Of a stretch of 64,000 nt of DNA, positions 44,651-59,400 are shown piece by piece (positions within the stretch are counted from its first letter, which is position 1; each line of letters opens with the position of its first letter). The notes under the pieces are model-generated. The model ran no database searches. It had not been told where the DNA came from and saw only the letters and a list, made by a program, of their open reading frames with translations. A program made the position numbers and the translations under genes. Origin of the DNA: Struthidea cinerea (taxonomy: Eukaryota > Chordata > Aves > Passeriformes > Corcoracidae); the NCBI GenBank assembly GCA_013397865.1, contig VZTI01005569.1, positions 292,400 through 356,399 on the forward strand, read 5' to 3'.

Positions 44651-47600
44651 GCTTCCAGCTTCCACATATTTAACCCTTCTCCCGGTTTGTTGGATTCAGC
44701 CACTGAACTGACCTTATATTTGAAAGAGACAGGAAATCGCCGGGCCACAGATTGCCAAATGCAGCCTTTGGTGGAGTCCCCCCTCCAGCTCGTTCTGCTG
44801 GAGGTGGAAGTCAGCACTGGCTCCGGGTTAAGGCGCTTTCAGAGCTGTCAAAAAATCCCCAGTGCTGCCCAGTGCAGACCATTAAACAGCCGCTTTCTGT
44901 TGAGACATTCTCGACAGACCCCTTCTTCATTTAGAAGGTACCATCTGCACTAAGCATCCCCACCAGTGAAATGACCCACACTGGCATGAAGGGATCCTGA
45001 AAACAAACTCTGTGTGTTTCAAATCGATGCAATTCTCCTGTGACACTCTCCCTGGCAGTCCTTTCCTTGCACTGAGACACTCAGCACTGTATGCTCACCT
45101 GAACTGTCTATTAATATCTATTAATAGAGTCAGTCTCATTTCACTTACAGTATCTTCCCAAAGCTCACTTTAAGTCAAGAAGGTCATGACTAGGAGAATT
45201 TTGTATTTTTTTCCATTTTAATACCTACCTAGGGTGGTTATGGAGATCACAGAGTGAAAACTAAACAAACTATCCCTAAGAAATCTTTTTGTAAGACAAA
45301 AAAAAATTAAGTTCTTTTAAGAAACAAAGGAAGCCTTCCAGAGTAGTATTGCTGCAGTTTTCCTCATGTACATTCTGTTTATTAAGAAGGAATTAAAATC
45401 AGCTGACCATGTTTTTTAATGAGGCTTCAGACAAGTGGCAATAAAAATGAGCTGTTATTCTTGCTATAGTGAAGGTAGTGATGCAAGGTTTTAAGGAGAA
45501 ATGGTTTGGACTGGATTTATCCATCCCTCCTCTCCTGGTTGCTATAGACATAGACTGTTTCTCCTAATCTGCTGAAGAGAAAGCTTGCATAAAAATATTG
45601 AAAGTAATAGCTGTAATTTCTACCTTTAATAATGCATTAGGCTGCACCGTGCTTTCAAAGTAGTCAGATTTTGCTTCTCTCTCCCTAAACACAAACTGCA
45701 AATCAGTTTAGGTCACCGAGTATTTTTTGAGGTTTGTAGCTGAAACACAAAAACAATGTGTGTGTTTGTTACTTCCCTGCAGCTTCCCCATGCTCCTGCC
45801 TCGGCAAGGATCCCTGCCTGCCAGTTAAGGCTGTCCTTGCATGGAAGGGAGTGGGGGAAGAGCAGCCTTGATTTTACTCAGTGAATCCACTGGTCTGAGA
45901 GGTATAATTTGCAGGCATTTGAACGGCAGCAAAACAAGCTGAGCCGCCCTACTTCTTGCTGGGATAGGGACCTCAGTGATATCTCAGGGATCTCTGCGAA
46001 AGATGGGAAAGGATTGATTGTGTTTGACAAGATGCAGGAAAATGTTTGCATTGCTGGAAGTGAAACAGTTTTATCTGTCTCTTCCATTAGAGTTCCTTTA
46101 TTTCTTTTATTGACCAGTGTCTCGGATCTCATTAATCTTGAGTTCAAACTATTTATTATTGTAGATTCTGTTCAATTTTAGAGTATAATTTTTAGACACA
46201 ATTAGGAGACATAACTGTAATTGTATGAGGTATCCAAGTTTTGGGATTATTTGTGGTTATATATGGAAGATAACTCATTTGGTTTCTTCTTGTGCACAGT
46301 CCCATCTTCTTTAATTGAAAATTGAAGACAGATCCATTGTAAGACCTCTAGAATGTGTGCTGAAAACTGCCTTAAAAGCAAAGTAATTATAGAAACAGAT
46401 TTTTATTGGGCTTTTTTCCCCTATTATTTCAGAAATGCTTCCTAAAAGTTGTTTGAGAAGTAGAAGTTCATGACCTTTACCATTTCATAGGATGGATTCA
46501 TCCAATTTCATTCTTTCCTTCCTTTTTATGGTCAACTTTTGTCTGCACTTTCCAGTATAGTGAGCATCTTTAAATGTTGACCTTTATTTTGCAACATACT
46601 TACAAACTTGTTTAAGAAATTAGAAGATTTAAAGTTGGAGTTAACTAAGATACAAGATTTGTACTTCTGCTTCTTCTGCCTCTATAATTCATGAGGCTTT
46701 GTAGATTGTTCCTGTGGGAAGGTGTTTTGATAACATGCTATTACCAACAGAAGCACATATTCTTCCATTTCTTGATGTTTACCTTTCATCATTCATCATT
46801 CTGTGATGATTTATAGTAACATTTAAAATGTGAACAAATAAGGAAAATACAGTCTTCTCTCTCTCTCTTTTTCTGGCCTAGGTCTAGGCCAGGCGAGAAA
46901 TTCTTATCTTTTTCACAGAAAAAAAATCAACTGAGTACATAGCAGTATTCATTAGTCTTTAATGAAACACTGGTGCTGGGAGTTTAATATCCTAAAGAAA
47001 TCTTTATTCATTTCTAAAACACACTTCATTTAAGATTATGGAACTTCTTTTTAAGTGTTTTATGAAGTAATCATCTGTGGAAAAATACATCCTGATCATG
47101 TTTGCTCAATTCCAAAGATTTGAGTTATTCCATTCTTGTGTTGATGGTCATAACACAAGCAATACCTTCAGTAAAAACTGCAGCTCCAACTACTGAAATA
47201 CTTTCATTGTGCAGCTTTTTAAGTAGACTAATTGATTCAGAAAGTTGCAGTGGTACTTTATTTTCATTTTAGGTAGGCTGGGTGAGATAGAGAACTCAAT
47301 AACAAAGTAAGCTGTGAACATTCTTAATCATGTTCTTTCATTAGTACTAAAACACCAGTATTTTATAGCAGAAGTTGTCCTCATATGCATCAGAAAAGAG
47401 TATTGCTTGCTGCAGGGCCTTGACATTGACCTCTAATGTGTAAAATGATGCTTATAACCTTCAGCATATATAATTTTGCAATATAATTTGATCTTTTGTG
47501 CTGTGTGCAATCCCATTTTTCAGTATGCATTTTCCTCTTAAATGAGTACGTTGATATGCTGTGGAAATTTCCGGAAACATTTGTTCCACACTCAACGTAA

Positions 47601-49142
47601 ATTTGTTCCATACAGTGTGTAAAAGTTCCTTCAGAGTTGGATTGAAGTAATCACAGGCAGAATTTTTGTCTGTCAAATGAGTGTGAATTTAGTTTTCAGC
47701 TTGCCAACAAAAAGAGAAGTCTCATTTCATCTTATAAATATGAAACATACTCCTAAACCTTTAGCTGTGAGTTCCTGACACATACAGTGAGCAAAGAGTA
47801 TCTTACATTTCTCTAGGATTTAAATGTAATTGAGGATAGAAACGTTGCTCAAAAAACTTTAAAAGTACTAAAATGTTAATTTTAGTACTTTCACAAAGTA
47901 TTGTGTGCATATTTAACCACTGAGAAAATATTTTAGAGGTAGGTTAGGAGTTCCAAGGAGTTAAAGTTGATCAGAATTAAGAGACTGCAAGAGCAGGGAC
48001 TTCAGTTAGTATTGGTGAAAAGCGTTTCTCCAATTTTGATTCTTAAATTGCAACAGAGTGAAATAAAGAGAATAACAGGTGAAAAAAATTATTTATTTAG
48101 TTTTTTTTGCATTTCATTCAGTGTTTTGAACACAATCCAAAGGAGGCAGTGACAGAGAGCTTTTGTCTGTGGGTGTTTCATGGGGAATAGCAAAGAAGTA
48201 TGTCTTGGTTTAGTTGTTGTTGGATGGATGTTACCATAACAAAACAAACAGCTATTGTTCTCAGCCATCATTAACTGCTTTGAAGATCCATGAGGACAGA
48301 AGTTTTGCTTCTTCCAGCAATTGAGCTGAAGCTTGCTGAAGTCAATGTCAACCTTCCCATTGACTTCTGCAGCATTTGGATCAAAATTCTGGTTGAGGCT
48401 TGTAGCAGACTGACTGAGAAAGTAGGAGAATTAGAGTGTTACCATCTGTTCAGTACAAAAAAATGCCTGACTTTCCAGTTGCATTAATTTGGAACTTCTC
48501 ATAGGCACTCAGGTATTTTAATACTGTATTTATTTGATGTAATTATTGATGGTGGAGTGTAATTTATGATATAATACTAGAAAATAAAAATAATAGCAAA
48601 ATTATTTAATTAAGACAAAGCTGTGTGCTCAGAATGTGAAGGATTCAGTGTAGGAAACTGGATTGTTCCCTTCATCAAAAATATTTCTGCATATCCTAGA
48701 AATGATTCTTAAGTTACCAGTTATGTTAAAAAGCAGCTTTAAGGTAGATTGCTATCAAGGCATGTCTATTTGTCAGTTCCACTGAATTACAGGTAAGAAC
48801 ATGCATTAATTTGCATCATGCCAAAATGTTCCACAGTATCTTTTTCACTCTTAACTTGTTTTTGTTGAAAGTTTCAAGTGGACCGGAAGTGAATTATTTC
48901 TCTATCAGTCAAAGGAAGCAATCGCAAGATGCTCTGAAGGTTGTTCATAGGATGAGATTTCTTCTGTGTTCTTGTTTGTCTTACTAAGTGAAAACAGAGA
49001 CCTTTTTGGCAAGACAAGCTTGTCTCTGCTTCCTACCTGAGCGTGCCCCAACACTTCTCTGAATTTGGTGAAATCTCTACTGTCTTCCTTCTTTTTTTTT
49101 TTTTTTTGCTACCAACAAATAATACCTGTCCCAGAAAGTTTA
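44651..49142. other. Non-coding stretch after the CpG island
   Basis: No supported gene. The first 300 bases (to about 44950) are still GC-balanced and end in AGAAG-GTACCA, a possible donor if the island's transcript extends that far. Beyond it the sequence is AT-rich without recognised repeats. Confidence 0.5.
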
Positions 49143-49242
49143 CCACGCCACGCCACGCCACGCCACGCCACGCCACACCACACCACACCACACCACACCA
49201 CACCACACCACACACCACACCACACCACACCACACCACACCA
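49143..49242. repeat. Two-tier pentanucleotide microsatellite (CCACG)6 then (CCACA)13
   Basis: Six perfect CCACG units (49143-49172) are followed by eight CCACA units, a CA interruption at 49213-49214, and five more CCACA units. The open frames across it (poly His/Thr/Pro on one strand, Val/Trp/Gly/Cys on the other) are repeat artefacts. Confidence 0.97.
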
Positions 49243-49762
49243 TCACTGTGCCGTGACGTCAGTCAGCCTGCTGAGAGGGAATTGCGTTCCTCCTAGTGGT
49301 TAGATCCTGGAACATTTGGGCAGTTCTGCTAAACCAGCCCTGGGCAGGTCCTGTTGACACACTGCTGATAGACAGGCAGTGGCCTGTGTACTTCGTCACC
49401 TTGAACAATCGTGTGGGTTATAGACAGCAGTGTGGTGAGACTGCCATGGAGAGGAGAATGCAGCTGCAGTCCCTGGGGTGCTGAGCTCATTGAGAAGCAA
49501 GAGCTGAGGTCCCCTGTGTCAATCAGATTTCCACTGCCTGGAAGGAGAGCATAAGAACATGAGCTCAGATGTAGGTGGTTACCATAATTCATATGTATCC
49601 AATCCATAAGAAGACCCATGCAAGCCAAAAGGCAGTGCATAATCCAGCTGCCTGAGAATGATACATCTTTTGGCCACTGACAGTGTAGCCTAAAATTTAG
49701 CTAAAATCTCTGCAGTTATTCATACAAAATCAGTGTACCTAATGTCTTGCTAAAACCTAATA

Positions 49763-49818
49763 GAACTATTAATTCATTCTTTCAGACCAAAGCTGTGGCA
49801 AAAAAATGGAGTCAAGAA
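49763..49818 (+). repeat. 56-bp direct repeat, copy 1
   Basis: From GAACTATTAATTCATTCTTT to GGAGTCAAGAA. It recurs at 50383-50438 with two mismatches (both A/G). Both copies contain TTCATTCTTTCAG, which resembles a 3' splice site. No known family recognised. Confidence 0.88.
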
Positions 49819-50382
49819 GTTTACAGGCAGATTTGGGAGGACATTCAGTAAATGGAGGAAAGATTGGTGTGGTTTTGGTCATAAATTTGGCAGAGGGTGG
49901 AAAGTCTCCAAGAGGCAAAGTTCACTGCTAGCTTCCGTCACAGAAGTGCTGAGCTGGATGAATATTTGGTTGGGCTCAGCGTAGTCCTTATTAATAAATC
50001 TTGGAAGGCAGTGAGTAATATTGTTGTTGGTCAAACAGTTTTATATTTGCAAATGAAGAGTAAGCAGGTGAAGGTGCAGATTAAGAAGCTCGTTTGGAGG
50101 GAAGCAAGCAGAAGAGAAGCCAAGGAATAGACAGAGGCATGTTGGAATGTGGATGTTTAAAAGACAAAATGAGAAATTAAATCTTTAGAATTGGAGATCA
50201 GAAATGGAGATTAGTGAGTTGTATATGATCTGTAAAAATGTAAATTTAAGATTAAATGGAATTACTTTTTCTCTTGGAAGAGACAGCCAATTGCAGCAGC
50301 AAAACTGAGATGTTCAGTGGACCAGTTTGAGGCATGAGAAAATGAAGAAAGGTGACTAGAAGGATAAGAGATTTGCAAAATT

Positions 50383-50438
50383 GAACTATTGATTCATTCT
50401 TTCAGGCCAAAGCTGTGGCAAAAAAATGGAGTCAAGAA
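50383..50438 (+). repeat. 56-bp direct repeat, copy 2
   Basis: Second copy, 620 bases to the right of the first and in the same orientation. Similarity ends abruptly on both sides, which points to a discrete duplication or to conserved parts of an old repeat. Confidence 0.88.
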
Positions 50439-53400
50439 ATGCATGTACACTATGAGAAGCTGCTCTGGGAATAGAAAGGATTTATTTATCTTAATGTAAG
50501 GGTTGGGAATCATCTAACTAAATGTAATTAATTGAGCTAATCACTCTAGGCTCCTTTTAACCTATTTCTAGTTTATAAATTTCAATTAATTTTACCCAAC
50601 TGTACATATCTAACACAGGTCAGATAAATGTCTCCCTGAGTGCAGCTATTGCTTTCCACTTAAGTATTATCTTAATACATTTCCCAGGCTAGGGCAAATG
50701 TCTGTAAATATCTACATGGTAGGCACTGCACTTTAGCTCTTCAGAAATCAGACGCCCAGGTTAAACTTGAGGAGAGCTAAACACCTTTGGAGAGTGATTC
50801 ACCTGTCTTTCCCCACTGAGGTGAGACTAATGAAGTAGCTTAAACTAAAGTTAGGTTGCTTGAGGATTACCTGCTACATTGCTTCAAAACCTTTTTGAGA
50901 TATATAGGTCTTGCAAGTGGGCTGTTCAGGGAGGTTCTGTGAGTAGTCAAGCAGGTTTGTCACATAAGGGACTGAAGTGAGGTGGCTGGTGGATATTTGT
51001 AATACTTGAAAGAAATTTCTCTGAGAAAATCAGCCTCTGGTAATTGCAAACAAATGAAGGTGATCTCCAAATGAGACAGAGAAGAAATGGGCGTAACAGA
51101 ATGAGCAAGCGAAGGGGAAAAAGCAGGTAAATGTGCAGGAGGTCTACAGGCAAGACAGAGAAGAAGGTAGGAGAGTCTGGTATTGGAGAGCTGAAGGAAG
51201 GGGACCATGGAGACATGAGTTTTGGACAGTCAAGTGAAAGCATGAAGGGAATGGGTGTTAATGTGTACATACATTAACGAGCTTTCTTACGTGAGTTTTA
51301 GGGCCCTTGTTTGTGAAGTGGTGGAAGGGTTCTATATCTACCTCAACCATTCCACAGTGTCAATACGTTATTGCATTCCCAGTAAGAGTTTGCCATTCAG
51401 ACCAGTGTACTCATCAAACAGTTAGGGAGTTTTTTTTTCCGAAAAGATTAGAGGGACTTAACTTTATAGATTTTATTCCTTTTGAGAAGGAATTTTTTGA
51501 GAAGTTGCTTAGTAAATTACTGCATCTTACTGTGGGTTTTTCCCCTACAGTTTCTTTCAGCAAATGGTACTTAAATACTAAACATAGTTTGTTGATACAC
51601 AGTCTCTCTGGACAGAGAGTCAGTGCTTACAGTGCCTACCTATTTTGCTCCAAAGTAACACATTGATTAAACAAGCTGTTTTTACATGTAAAATGAGTAA
51701 CTAGAAGTTTTATGGGAAGTACAGCTGGTTGTAGTGGGTGTAAGGTCTCTTTCAGTCATAGCTTAGCAGCATGCAACGATGGTTACATAAGCTTGAAATC
51801 ACAGCCAGCAAGCACAAGGTAATGTGCAGAGATAGATGTGCCTCCCAAAATGTCACATAATTCCAGATGTCCTCATAGAAACAATGCAGAGGGGACCAAA
51901 CACACACTACATATTGCAATAAACGTACAAAGTTTAACAAAACTCAGGAAATACCCAGATACATGTAACCCCCTCCTTTTTTCCTCCCTCTTCCCCAATT
52001 AATCTTTGATCTCTCAAGTGAACCTCAACATATTCTTCAAAGTACCTAATGAAAATCAATCTTGGATGCTGAATGAGGTGTTCTGAATTTCTGGCGCTAC
52101 CTGTCTGTTGCTGCCCTAAAAGGGGTAAAGATAATATAACCTCTTCTCTTCTTACTGTTCTGCTTTGCATCAAGAGCAGAAGTTGTCTTTTCTCTACAAC
52201 TGTTTCAGTTGGTTAATACAATTCAATTAAACTCAGAGCAGTTGTTTCAGGCAACAACTTTACTTCACCTGGAAGGTCATGCCTCATCCTCAGGCCTGAG
52301 GAAGAGTTTGTGTGTTAAGCAATTGTCTGTGTTTTTTTCAACTACTACCGGCCTGCATCTTTGCAGTACAGAATGGCAATAACAAAATCTTATGGTATTC
52401 CGTACAGTGGCTGTTGATCTTGCTTTTGTAAAGGGTATTGGTTTGGATAAAATAAAAGAACATTGATCTAAACCACAGCCTTGCTCACAAGCAGTGAAAC
52501 CAGTGCTGGTATTAGTGCTGGTGTCCATGACTTGGCAACAGGGAGATGGGTTTTAGGGGGAAGAGTAGTTTATTACACTATTTCTCTTAAGGTCTCAAAG
52601 GCATGAAATCTTGACTTGTGTCTGTATAAAAGATAGTCTCCTATCAGTCTGGCCTCTTACAGAGTAGATTTATAAGTCAGACATTACATTGTATTTGGTC
52701 TCTAGTGCTGAATTAAAAACAATCATCAAAGATTATAGGCCTTGATTAATGTGGATACATCACTACCAAAGAATGTGAATGTCTATTCTATTTTTTTGAA
52801 AAATGTATACATTGTTGTTTATTTCTCTTGGCAAAATGGTTTGCTATGATTTTGATTTGTAGTGTGGAATACTTTATATATAAAATATTTATGTTTCAGC
52901 TTTATTTGATATCTGATATATGTTAGCTATCAAGTATCTTCAGTGAGCTATTACTCATGAAATCTTCCTTCCTGTTCTAGATTTCAGCAAAGCTCAGTAG
53001 GCACAATATGTAATCAGTCAATGCCTTACTCAAACTAGCAAAATCTTACACCAAGCCTCTTCTTTGGCCTGGCCACATCTCTCAGCCCAGCTTCTCAGCT
53101 AAACACTGGTTCTTATTTTCATGGCATCACCCTGTGGATTGTGCAGCTCCTTCCATTTGCTGGAGATGGCTGTACTCACTGGTGACTCTCCCACTTCTTT
53201 GATGTCCTAACGGAAGAAAAAAAGGAGGGGAAAAGGGAATTTGGGAATTAGTCATCTGTCATGACTGTTTGGAGATAGCTGGATATTAATGAAAACAAGA
53301 TACTAAGGCAAATATCATCAAGCATTTGGGTAGGTGAATTCACCTTGGAGGTAGTAACACAGTTGACAGACATAATTCCACCCCAAAAATTCTTCAGCGC

Positions 53401-56400
53401 AGAGTATTCCTTAAATTTTGGTTTTTGCTTGGTCTATATTTAAGAAGTGTGTGTTTGGCTGTGTTTGGGTTTTTTTGCTCTTTTTTTTTACCCTTGAAAT
53501 CTGGGGTCAGATTCTGCAAATTGTCCCACGTCAATGATAAAGTTGTTAAAATATTCTTGTTAGTACTACCTACCTGGAAATTTATTTTAGTTAACTAGGT
53601 CAGCTCATAATTACAGTTTACCAACATACGTTAGATGCAGGGAATGAATTCCAAGGACAAAAAGCAGCTATAAAAATTGCATATTCAGAATAAACACAAC
53701 AGGAATGAAAACTGAAATTCTGAAAGAAAACTCAAAGTTAACTGATGCTATCTGGTTCATTTCTATTGTAAGAGGTGCAGAAAAAGAAAACAATCATGTT
53801 CTTTGGGAGCAATCACTCACACTTTCAGACAATATAAAATTCATAATGCTGTAATCAAGTGGCATTTGAAAAGCAGAATGGGAAGGTTGTTTTAGTACTC
53901 TATGTGCTTGGTTTTATGCTGCCCAACAAAGATCTACAGATGAGGGCGGGTTATTTTCTGTCCATTTGCTTTTGTTTCTCTGAGTAACACCTGCTCTAAT
54001 GAGTTTGATATCTGAAAGTAAATAACTGAGCAGGGAGGAGGAAATGGACACAGCACACAGGCTTGAGAATAAACAGCTGTTAAATGGCTGCTGTTTCAGA
54101 AAGTGGAACATACAGCTTAGATGGAGGATCTGATTCACCTTGAATGAAGGAACTGATCACACCCAGTTGTCAAAATTTCCTAATTGAAGAATTACTTGAC
54201 AGAATTCTAGAACAATACATTATCCTCTTCAGATTATGGAACTATTTCCACAGTTTAGCAGGTAGGGAAGAGCTCTGAAAGGATCAGCTACCCACTGATG
54301 GGGTGGCTGTGCGGGTTGTAAAAGGAGCGTGGTTGTGCGTCTTTCTCTTAACTTGAAGTTTAGGGAGGCCCATGCCAGAGACTAAAGTAAATATTAGTGC
54401 ACTAAAGGGGGATGAGCTTCACCTAATTCTCTGCATGAAACTGCCAGAACCTGAATTTGTGTGTACGTGTTTGGCCACCTAACACTCTTGTCATTCAGTA
54501 TCTTTCTTTTTGTCCATCTGGAATAATACCAGCTTGCTTTCAGATGAGAGTTCATCCCTGCACAAGGAGACTCTGCGATCAAGAGAGGAATATAAAAAAC
54601 AAGGTTTAATGAGCAGCTTCACCAGTTTTCCTGAATTTGTTTCTGTGTTTGGTGTAAATTAGAGGGGTTGCAGGTTCAGTTCCTTTTGATGTCACTGGTA
54701 TTAGTCCAGGGTTCCTGGATTTTAGGTGATTTAAGACACCACATACGTGAACAGGGCTTGCCTGATTTTATAGAATATGTTTAGCTCTATTTAAGACAAA
54801 GCATTACCAAATAAATATTTGACCATTTTTTTCTAGTCAGTTTTACACTGTGTCTGTTGCAGTCTGGAAGATAGACTTGGCTCAGGAGCTCCCATGTTTT
54901 CCTTCTATTTGACAAAGATACTCTGCTTAATTCTTGTCAGTGTGGGGAATCCTTCTTGCAAAAGGAGGGGCTTTGGTGGTTTGATGGTGTTCCATTTTAC
55001 AACCCTGATCCCATAGAATGGGATGTGAGCGTTACCTTTTTTGGGAATGTCAGTCTGGAAAACAGAGGGCAGTGTTCTGCCAGCCACACCTAAGTCACTT
55101 GTCAAGCTTAGACAATGTTCATGTCCAAATGAAAAGCAAGTACTCTATGCAGAGTTCAGTAAAACAACTATTAAACAAAGAAATAGGTGCAGAGAAAGAT
55201 CATGTAACATTCCATAACCTGTAATCTTTACCAGACTGTCAGAGTAAAGTAATTATCAGAATGCTTAATTATATTCCTCAGAGACAAATTATTTTTGGTC
55301 AAGTCTCATCCTCCAAAATGCATATTGATGTTACATGAAGAACCTACCTTTCTTCTGAGGTTTCTGTTAAGAGAAGGCTCATTCATACCTGGGATTTCTA
55401 CCCACCTTCCAGCCCTTCAAGCTCCTCTCAGCTGTGCTAACAGAACTTTGACCAGCTTCTTCATTGCCATGAAACCTTTGGAAAGCCCATCCCAGTTGTA
55501 CAGATGTCAACTAAATACCAGTTTGAGGAAAAAAACAAACAAAAAAAGAACCCCCAAACCATCTACAGACTGCCAGTACAACACTTCCTGAATACACGTT
55601 ATTAAGCTGGGAGTCAGAGTGCGCTAATATTATCTGATATGTTGGAGTCAGTATGCAACAGCTCTTTTTCCTGGTCTTTGTACGTAGAAGTTGAACTGGC
55701 AGCTCTGTTGGAAATAGATTAATTTCAGTAGTTTCTTACCGCTTCTTCATTCCACAGTATTTTACATTCTGTTTATTCATAATTTATTTTTAGTCACATT
55801 GCATTTGTGAATAATATATGTCAGGTATTACGATGGTATTTTTTTCACTTCATAAATCAAAGGAGAGCTATTTCTGTAATAGTTTATTACCTGAAAGCTG
55901 TGATTAAATCTGTCTGTTTAATTTTGGTTCTGATTGCCAATGCAAAGAGTTAAGCATGTGCCCAACTATAAGTAAATGCTGTTGCCACTTAGTAAATGTG
56001 AGTGTTCACCCTTCATGCTTTCAGCATGGAAAAATATAGGTCACAGCAGTTTCAATTATTCTTTGAATTTCTGTAGATTCTGGACCTTTATTTCACTCAT
56101 TTCTTTGGTAATCGAGCACTTTGATGACATCAAAATTTTACACACTAGAAAAGCCTGTAATTCAAACTTCATAGTGCTGTCACTTATGCACATGTCTAAG
56201 GTTACTCAAAGAATTCATTTCACTTCCAAGTAAGTTAATTAGAACAGGGTTTCTAAAATGAGACTAGATAGAAATTCCTAAAATTGCCTTGAATCTGCTG
56301 TTTGGAGTGCCTTGTGTAATAAAAATACTTTGTGTATTTCACTTACTTTTTAAAAATTGATATGGCACAGATGTAGATGAGCTAGAAGGTTTGGTTTTCA

Positions 56401-59400
56401 TTCTTCTCCCATGAGTAGGTGTCTGCTGACATCTGGGAAGGACTGTAAAACCTACATTTGGGAAGATGCAGATGAACTGAATATTTCTCTGAAGCCAGAT
56501 TGGTGCCAAAAATCCACGAACCGATGCTTTACAACTATGTGAAAACCGAAAGAGGTTATTCCTCCTTTTCCAAAGATGATCCTCAGTATGCATATTGCCA
56601 ACACTTCCCCAGAAGAATTCTGGACCTTACCTTACAGACCAGTGCGATAATTGCATAGTTACAGAAAAAATAAATACAAATTCCTGTCAGAATCCCCAGG
56701 TGCCTCATGAATGAATTTTGTATTCACTCTGCAATTTCTCAGTTCATATATTATCTATGTGTAGTTATTCTCCATATGTGACGAATTGGAAATAGCTTTT
56801 TATTCTTGGTTTCATCTCAGGAGGTGAAAACTTACTTCTGCAAATACATCTTTTTGCAAATGTAAGCTTTTTTTTTAAAATGAAGATGATAAGTTGCTCT
56901 AGGATAAAAGATTATTAGGGAATTTTCCTTAGAGACCATTGAGAATTCTCTCCTCGGAAGAGAGACTACTGGGTGGCTAAGGGGAAAGAAAGTAGGACAG
57001 ACCACAGCAAGTGAGAAGTCATTATGGAAATAGGTAAATACTTTAGTTCACCTTTTCTGTTCCATCCTTACCCATGCTGAATATGAGCTGGATTCCTCTG
57101 AAGACCTTGACTGTGCTTTTTAACTTGACCTAGAGGTCTCTTAAGACAGTGTTTAAATTTAGAGGGCTTGTTAGGAAGATGTTACTGTAGCAACAGAAAA
57201 GTAGTATTTTTCAAATTTGACAAAAAGCTCTAGTGTCCTTCTTGACTGAATCTTCCAGATTTCACAGTATGAATTTTTTTCAAAGTCACATATGGTATTT
57301 GTTAGATTAATTACTGAAAAATAGTCAAGTGGTGCAAAGACAAAAAGGATGATTTCAGATAGTGATTTTTTAAAAATAATTTTACCTACCATAATATTTT
57401 GCCATTCCACTATATGAGGCTTTAAAATTATTAATAGAGTGATGATTCCATTTCTCCGTGGATCTGCTGGGACACTGTTGGTGGATCAGCTCTCCAGGCT
57501 GGTATGGGGCCTGGCAGATCTGAGGATATTCCACAGTGATGGATGGCTGGCATATGGGAAGGTCACACCAACGTGTTATGATCTTTTGCCCCATTCTTAC
57601 CTTCTTTGCCTCAGCAAATGCTACTGGTTTCTGTTAGAGAATGATTTTGGTTTATTCTGATATAGCTCTTTGTATGGTTTTCTCCTTTTGACAAGCGCAA
57701 ACTGAGTAAGCACAAATAGCAGCCCTGTATAATGCTTGGGTTCCCCACAGACTGGTGGGGCCAGGAGACTGCAGTGCTGAGGGTAGTCTGAAGAATGATA
57801 GAACAATTCTGATGTGGACAAAGATTCTAGGTCCACATATTCAGAAACTTTCCTTAGAAGAAAAAAAATAGATATATTTGCAGTAATTGCAAATCAAAAA
57901 CTATGCTAGTATTTGCTCATTAGGCCCTGAATAAGAAATATTTCATAAGAAACAAAGTTCCATGGATTTTTGCTAGTGAACTGCTAATGCAGTGCTAAGT
58001 GTGGGCAGGAAATATGGTAGCTAAATGAGTTATTTATAACTGTGTTCTGGCCAGAAGTCTCCATATTAGAGTGATCCCACTGGGTTCCCATAGCCATGGA
58101 AAGTGTGTAACTAACTTTGACAGGAGAAAAAACCCCATATATTTGCATTGTACTTTGGATTTCAGTCCCGATGAGAAAGTGTGAATGGAAAAATGTTACA
58201 TCAAGGCAGAACACACACAGTATTATGTCTGCTGAGCTGGATCATTCTACCCAGCTAAGCCAGGCCACCCCTGCGTCCTTCTGCATTTGCTTTCAGACTG
58301 TGTGGCAGTTCTGGATGGCAGCGTGTGAGAGCTGGTGAAAACACGCTTTGGAGTGAGCAAGTGCAAGTGGGATTTCAGTGTGGCCTTCAGCTAATTCCTG
58401 TGCTCTAGGTGATGGGAAGGAACAGAACCAGGATTTGTTTTACTACTTGGATGTGAAATAATAAAAGTGCACCTTTGTGTGTGACATCTGTGTTAGAGGG
58501 AAGATTAAATTGCAAGCACACTGAATTTTAAGAGAAAATAGCTCAATAGTGCACTCAGAAAACAGGCAATTGAATGAAGTAGAAAGAGGTACAGTAAGTG
58601 TGCTGATTTATCATGATCTTGTATCAGATTGGTGGATGTTATAACCACAGCTGAACCCATTTTTTTCATTGCCTTGGTTTACTTTCACAAATGAACAAAG
58701 CCTTAAGTAAGTGTGGAGACAAACAAACCAAGGATGATAATGTTAATGAGAAAGGCAATTCAGATTCAAGAAGATCTGTTACTATTTTGTAACGCTGAAG
58801 TCAGAGACTTTAAAGAAGCATAACTTTTGAAGCCTTCTTTAAGGGGGGAAGGTGAAATATTTAAAAAAAAAAATTAAACTGCATTGCTCCTTTTAGTAGT
58901 ACTTCTAGTTATTTGAATATGGAGTTTAAAACAGAACAGTTCCTTGAATCTTCAAGCTATCGGAACAGGTTTGTCCTAAAACAAGGCTGTAGGAATGTGT
59001 TTATCAGTTTTTTTAAATTTAAAATAATGAAGGAAACATTTAACTCTTCACCAAAAATTACTATAGTGACAGAAAATGGCAGTTGTTCCTCTAATCTCTG
59101 GCTGTTGTATATAGGTTATTTGAGCAACAATTGTGAGTTTTTGCTTGAAGAGCAAGAGATCTCAAATTGCTCCCAAGTGCAGTATGGCTATTAGATACCA
59201 AAGAGCTGCTATATTTAACTTCTTGAGCCACTGGTTTTCTGTGATCATTAGATTAAAACTCTTAAGTGTAGTACAGATACTAAAGTTATGTTTTACAGGA
59301 CGCAACAGAACAAGGAAATACATTATATTTTGGGGTGTTTTTGTCTGTATAGTTTTGTGGTTTTTTGCTTTTATTCCTTAATTGCAGCAGAGAGTGTTCC

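Noticed and set aside
45878..46181. Opposing 89- and 90-codon frames just right of the CpG island
   Set aside because: Neither resembles PTPRN2 exon 2 (no cysteine-rich LEEGLC-type motif), and the two frames overlap on opposite strands.
49143..49242. Possible CRISPR-like or structured repeat array
   Set aside because: Units are five bases with no spacers and the host is a vertebrate; it is a simple microsatellite.
49033..49303. Open frames with His/Thr/Pro or Val/Trp/Gly/Cys repeats
   Set aside because: They are translations of the CCACG/CCACA microsatellite; a pentanucleotide without stops is open in several frames.
50947..51270. 107-codon - strand frame rich in Leu, Pro and Ser
   Set aside because: It results from purine-rich + strand sequence; low complexity and no domain.
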